The position numbers were made by a program, and so were the translations under genes. A stretch of 5,116 nt of DNA from Streptosporangiaceae bacterium. Lineage in GTDB: Bacteria > Actinomycetota > Actinomycetes > Streptosporangiales > Streptosporangiaceae. The stretch covers positions 1-5,116 of the forward strand of contig JASHYW010000054.1 in assembly GCA_030042885.1 (NCBI GenBank), given 5' to 3'. This document shows, piece by piece, positions 4,961-5,116 of this stretch (its first letter is position 1; the number at the start of each line of letters is the position of its first letter). The notes below the pieces were generated by a model that searched no databases, had not been told where the DNA came from, and saw nothing but the letters and a program-made list of their open reading frames with translations.

Positions 4961-5116
4961 GCAGATCGTCCATTCGCCCCGGGCTCGCGGGATATCGAGC
5001 ACTTCGGGCCAGCTCATGACGAGGTGGAGCGGGAGGCCGCCGAGGCGCTCGGCATGCCCCGCGACCTGCTACCGGAAGATCCGCGAGTACGGGCATCGTC
5101 GCCCCGGCGGGCGTCT
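4961..5116 (+). pseudogene. Possible HTH regulator fragment with a frame change (runs off right edge)
   Basis: The plus frame through 5015-5017 is open from 4913 to the window end and reads DIEHFGPAHDEVEREAAEAL then GMPRDLL, ending at 5071. Codons up to about 5068 mostly end in G or C; after that they do not. Shifting to the next frame at 5070 gives YRKIREYGH with G/C-ending codons. Joined, LGMPRDLLYRKIREYG resembles a Fis-type helix-turn-helix (pattern LGxxRxxLYRKIREYG) found at the C-terminus of many regulators. The join needs loss of two bases or gain of one near 5069. No start codon is evident before GTG 5024 or ATG 5054. Either a decayed regulator or an unrelated partial gene read straight through; the window ends too soon to tell. 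Confidence 0.3.

Noticed and set aside
4832..5017. A 61-codon minus-strand ORF starting MSWPEVLDIPRARGEW
   Set aside because: It overlaps the start of the hypothetical gene in another frame for about 100 nt and has no recognisable family. The upstream part is slightly coding-like, but the plus strand is at least as good.

Overview
The window is uniformly GC-rich, with G or C in most third codon positions. It has GTG/TTG-type starts, very short intergenic gaps, and several genes whose only visible promoter element lies about 6 nt before the start codon with no Shine-Dalgarno (leaderless style). This points to a high-GC actinobacterium. The gene flavours (actinobacterial quinone-reductase and aldo/keto-reductase types, a GTSGGP secreted protease, an AraC-type tail) suggest something near Streptosporangiales or Frankia-like lineages, but the taxon below phylum is a guess.

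Layout, left to right. Positions 1-931 (minus) hold a zinc-free NADPH:quinone oxidoreductase of the MDR superfamily, cut by the left edge so that only its last residues are missing. Divergent from it, around 934-1206 (plus), is the tail of an AraC-family regulator with no body: only the final helix-turn-helix stretch is recognisable. A comparatively AT-rich promoter region (about 1210-1320) precedes a secreted trypsin-like serine protease (1333-2232, plus). It is convergent, with a 35-nt gap, on an aldo/keto reductase (2268-3227, minus). A 64-nt divergent region separates the reductase from a 30-codon plus-strand ORF (3292-3384) that looks like the N-terminus of an actinobacterial SAM-dependent methyltransferase fused to an unrelated short tail. 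A hypothetical 494-residue protein (3454-4938, minus) ends just before a strong hairpin. The right edge (about 4961-5116, plus) has a coding-like stretch that reads as a helix-turn-helix only if a frame change is allowed.

How the genes relate. No operon or multi-gene pathway is visible: genes alternate strand and appear to be single transcription units. The two reductases share only NADPH-dependent carbonyl/quinone reduction as a theme. The most distinctive feature is a 56/57-bp imperfect direct repeat (3352-3407 and 4903-4959) that brackets the hypothetical gene and contains its apparent start and -10 region. The left copy begins exactly where the methyltransferase-like ORF loses family resemblance. 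Together with the AraC and helix-turn-helix remnants, this suggests a locus shaped by small recombination and deletion events. I see no convincing defence system, CRISPR array, RNA gene, transposase or biosynthetic cluster.
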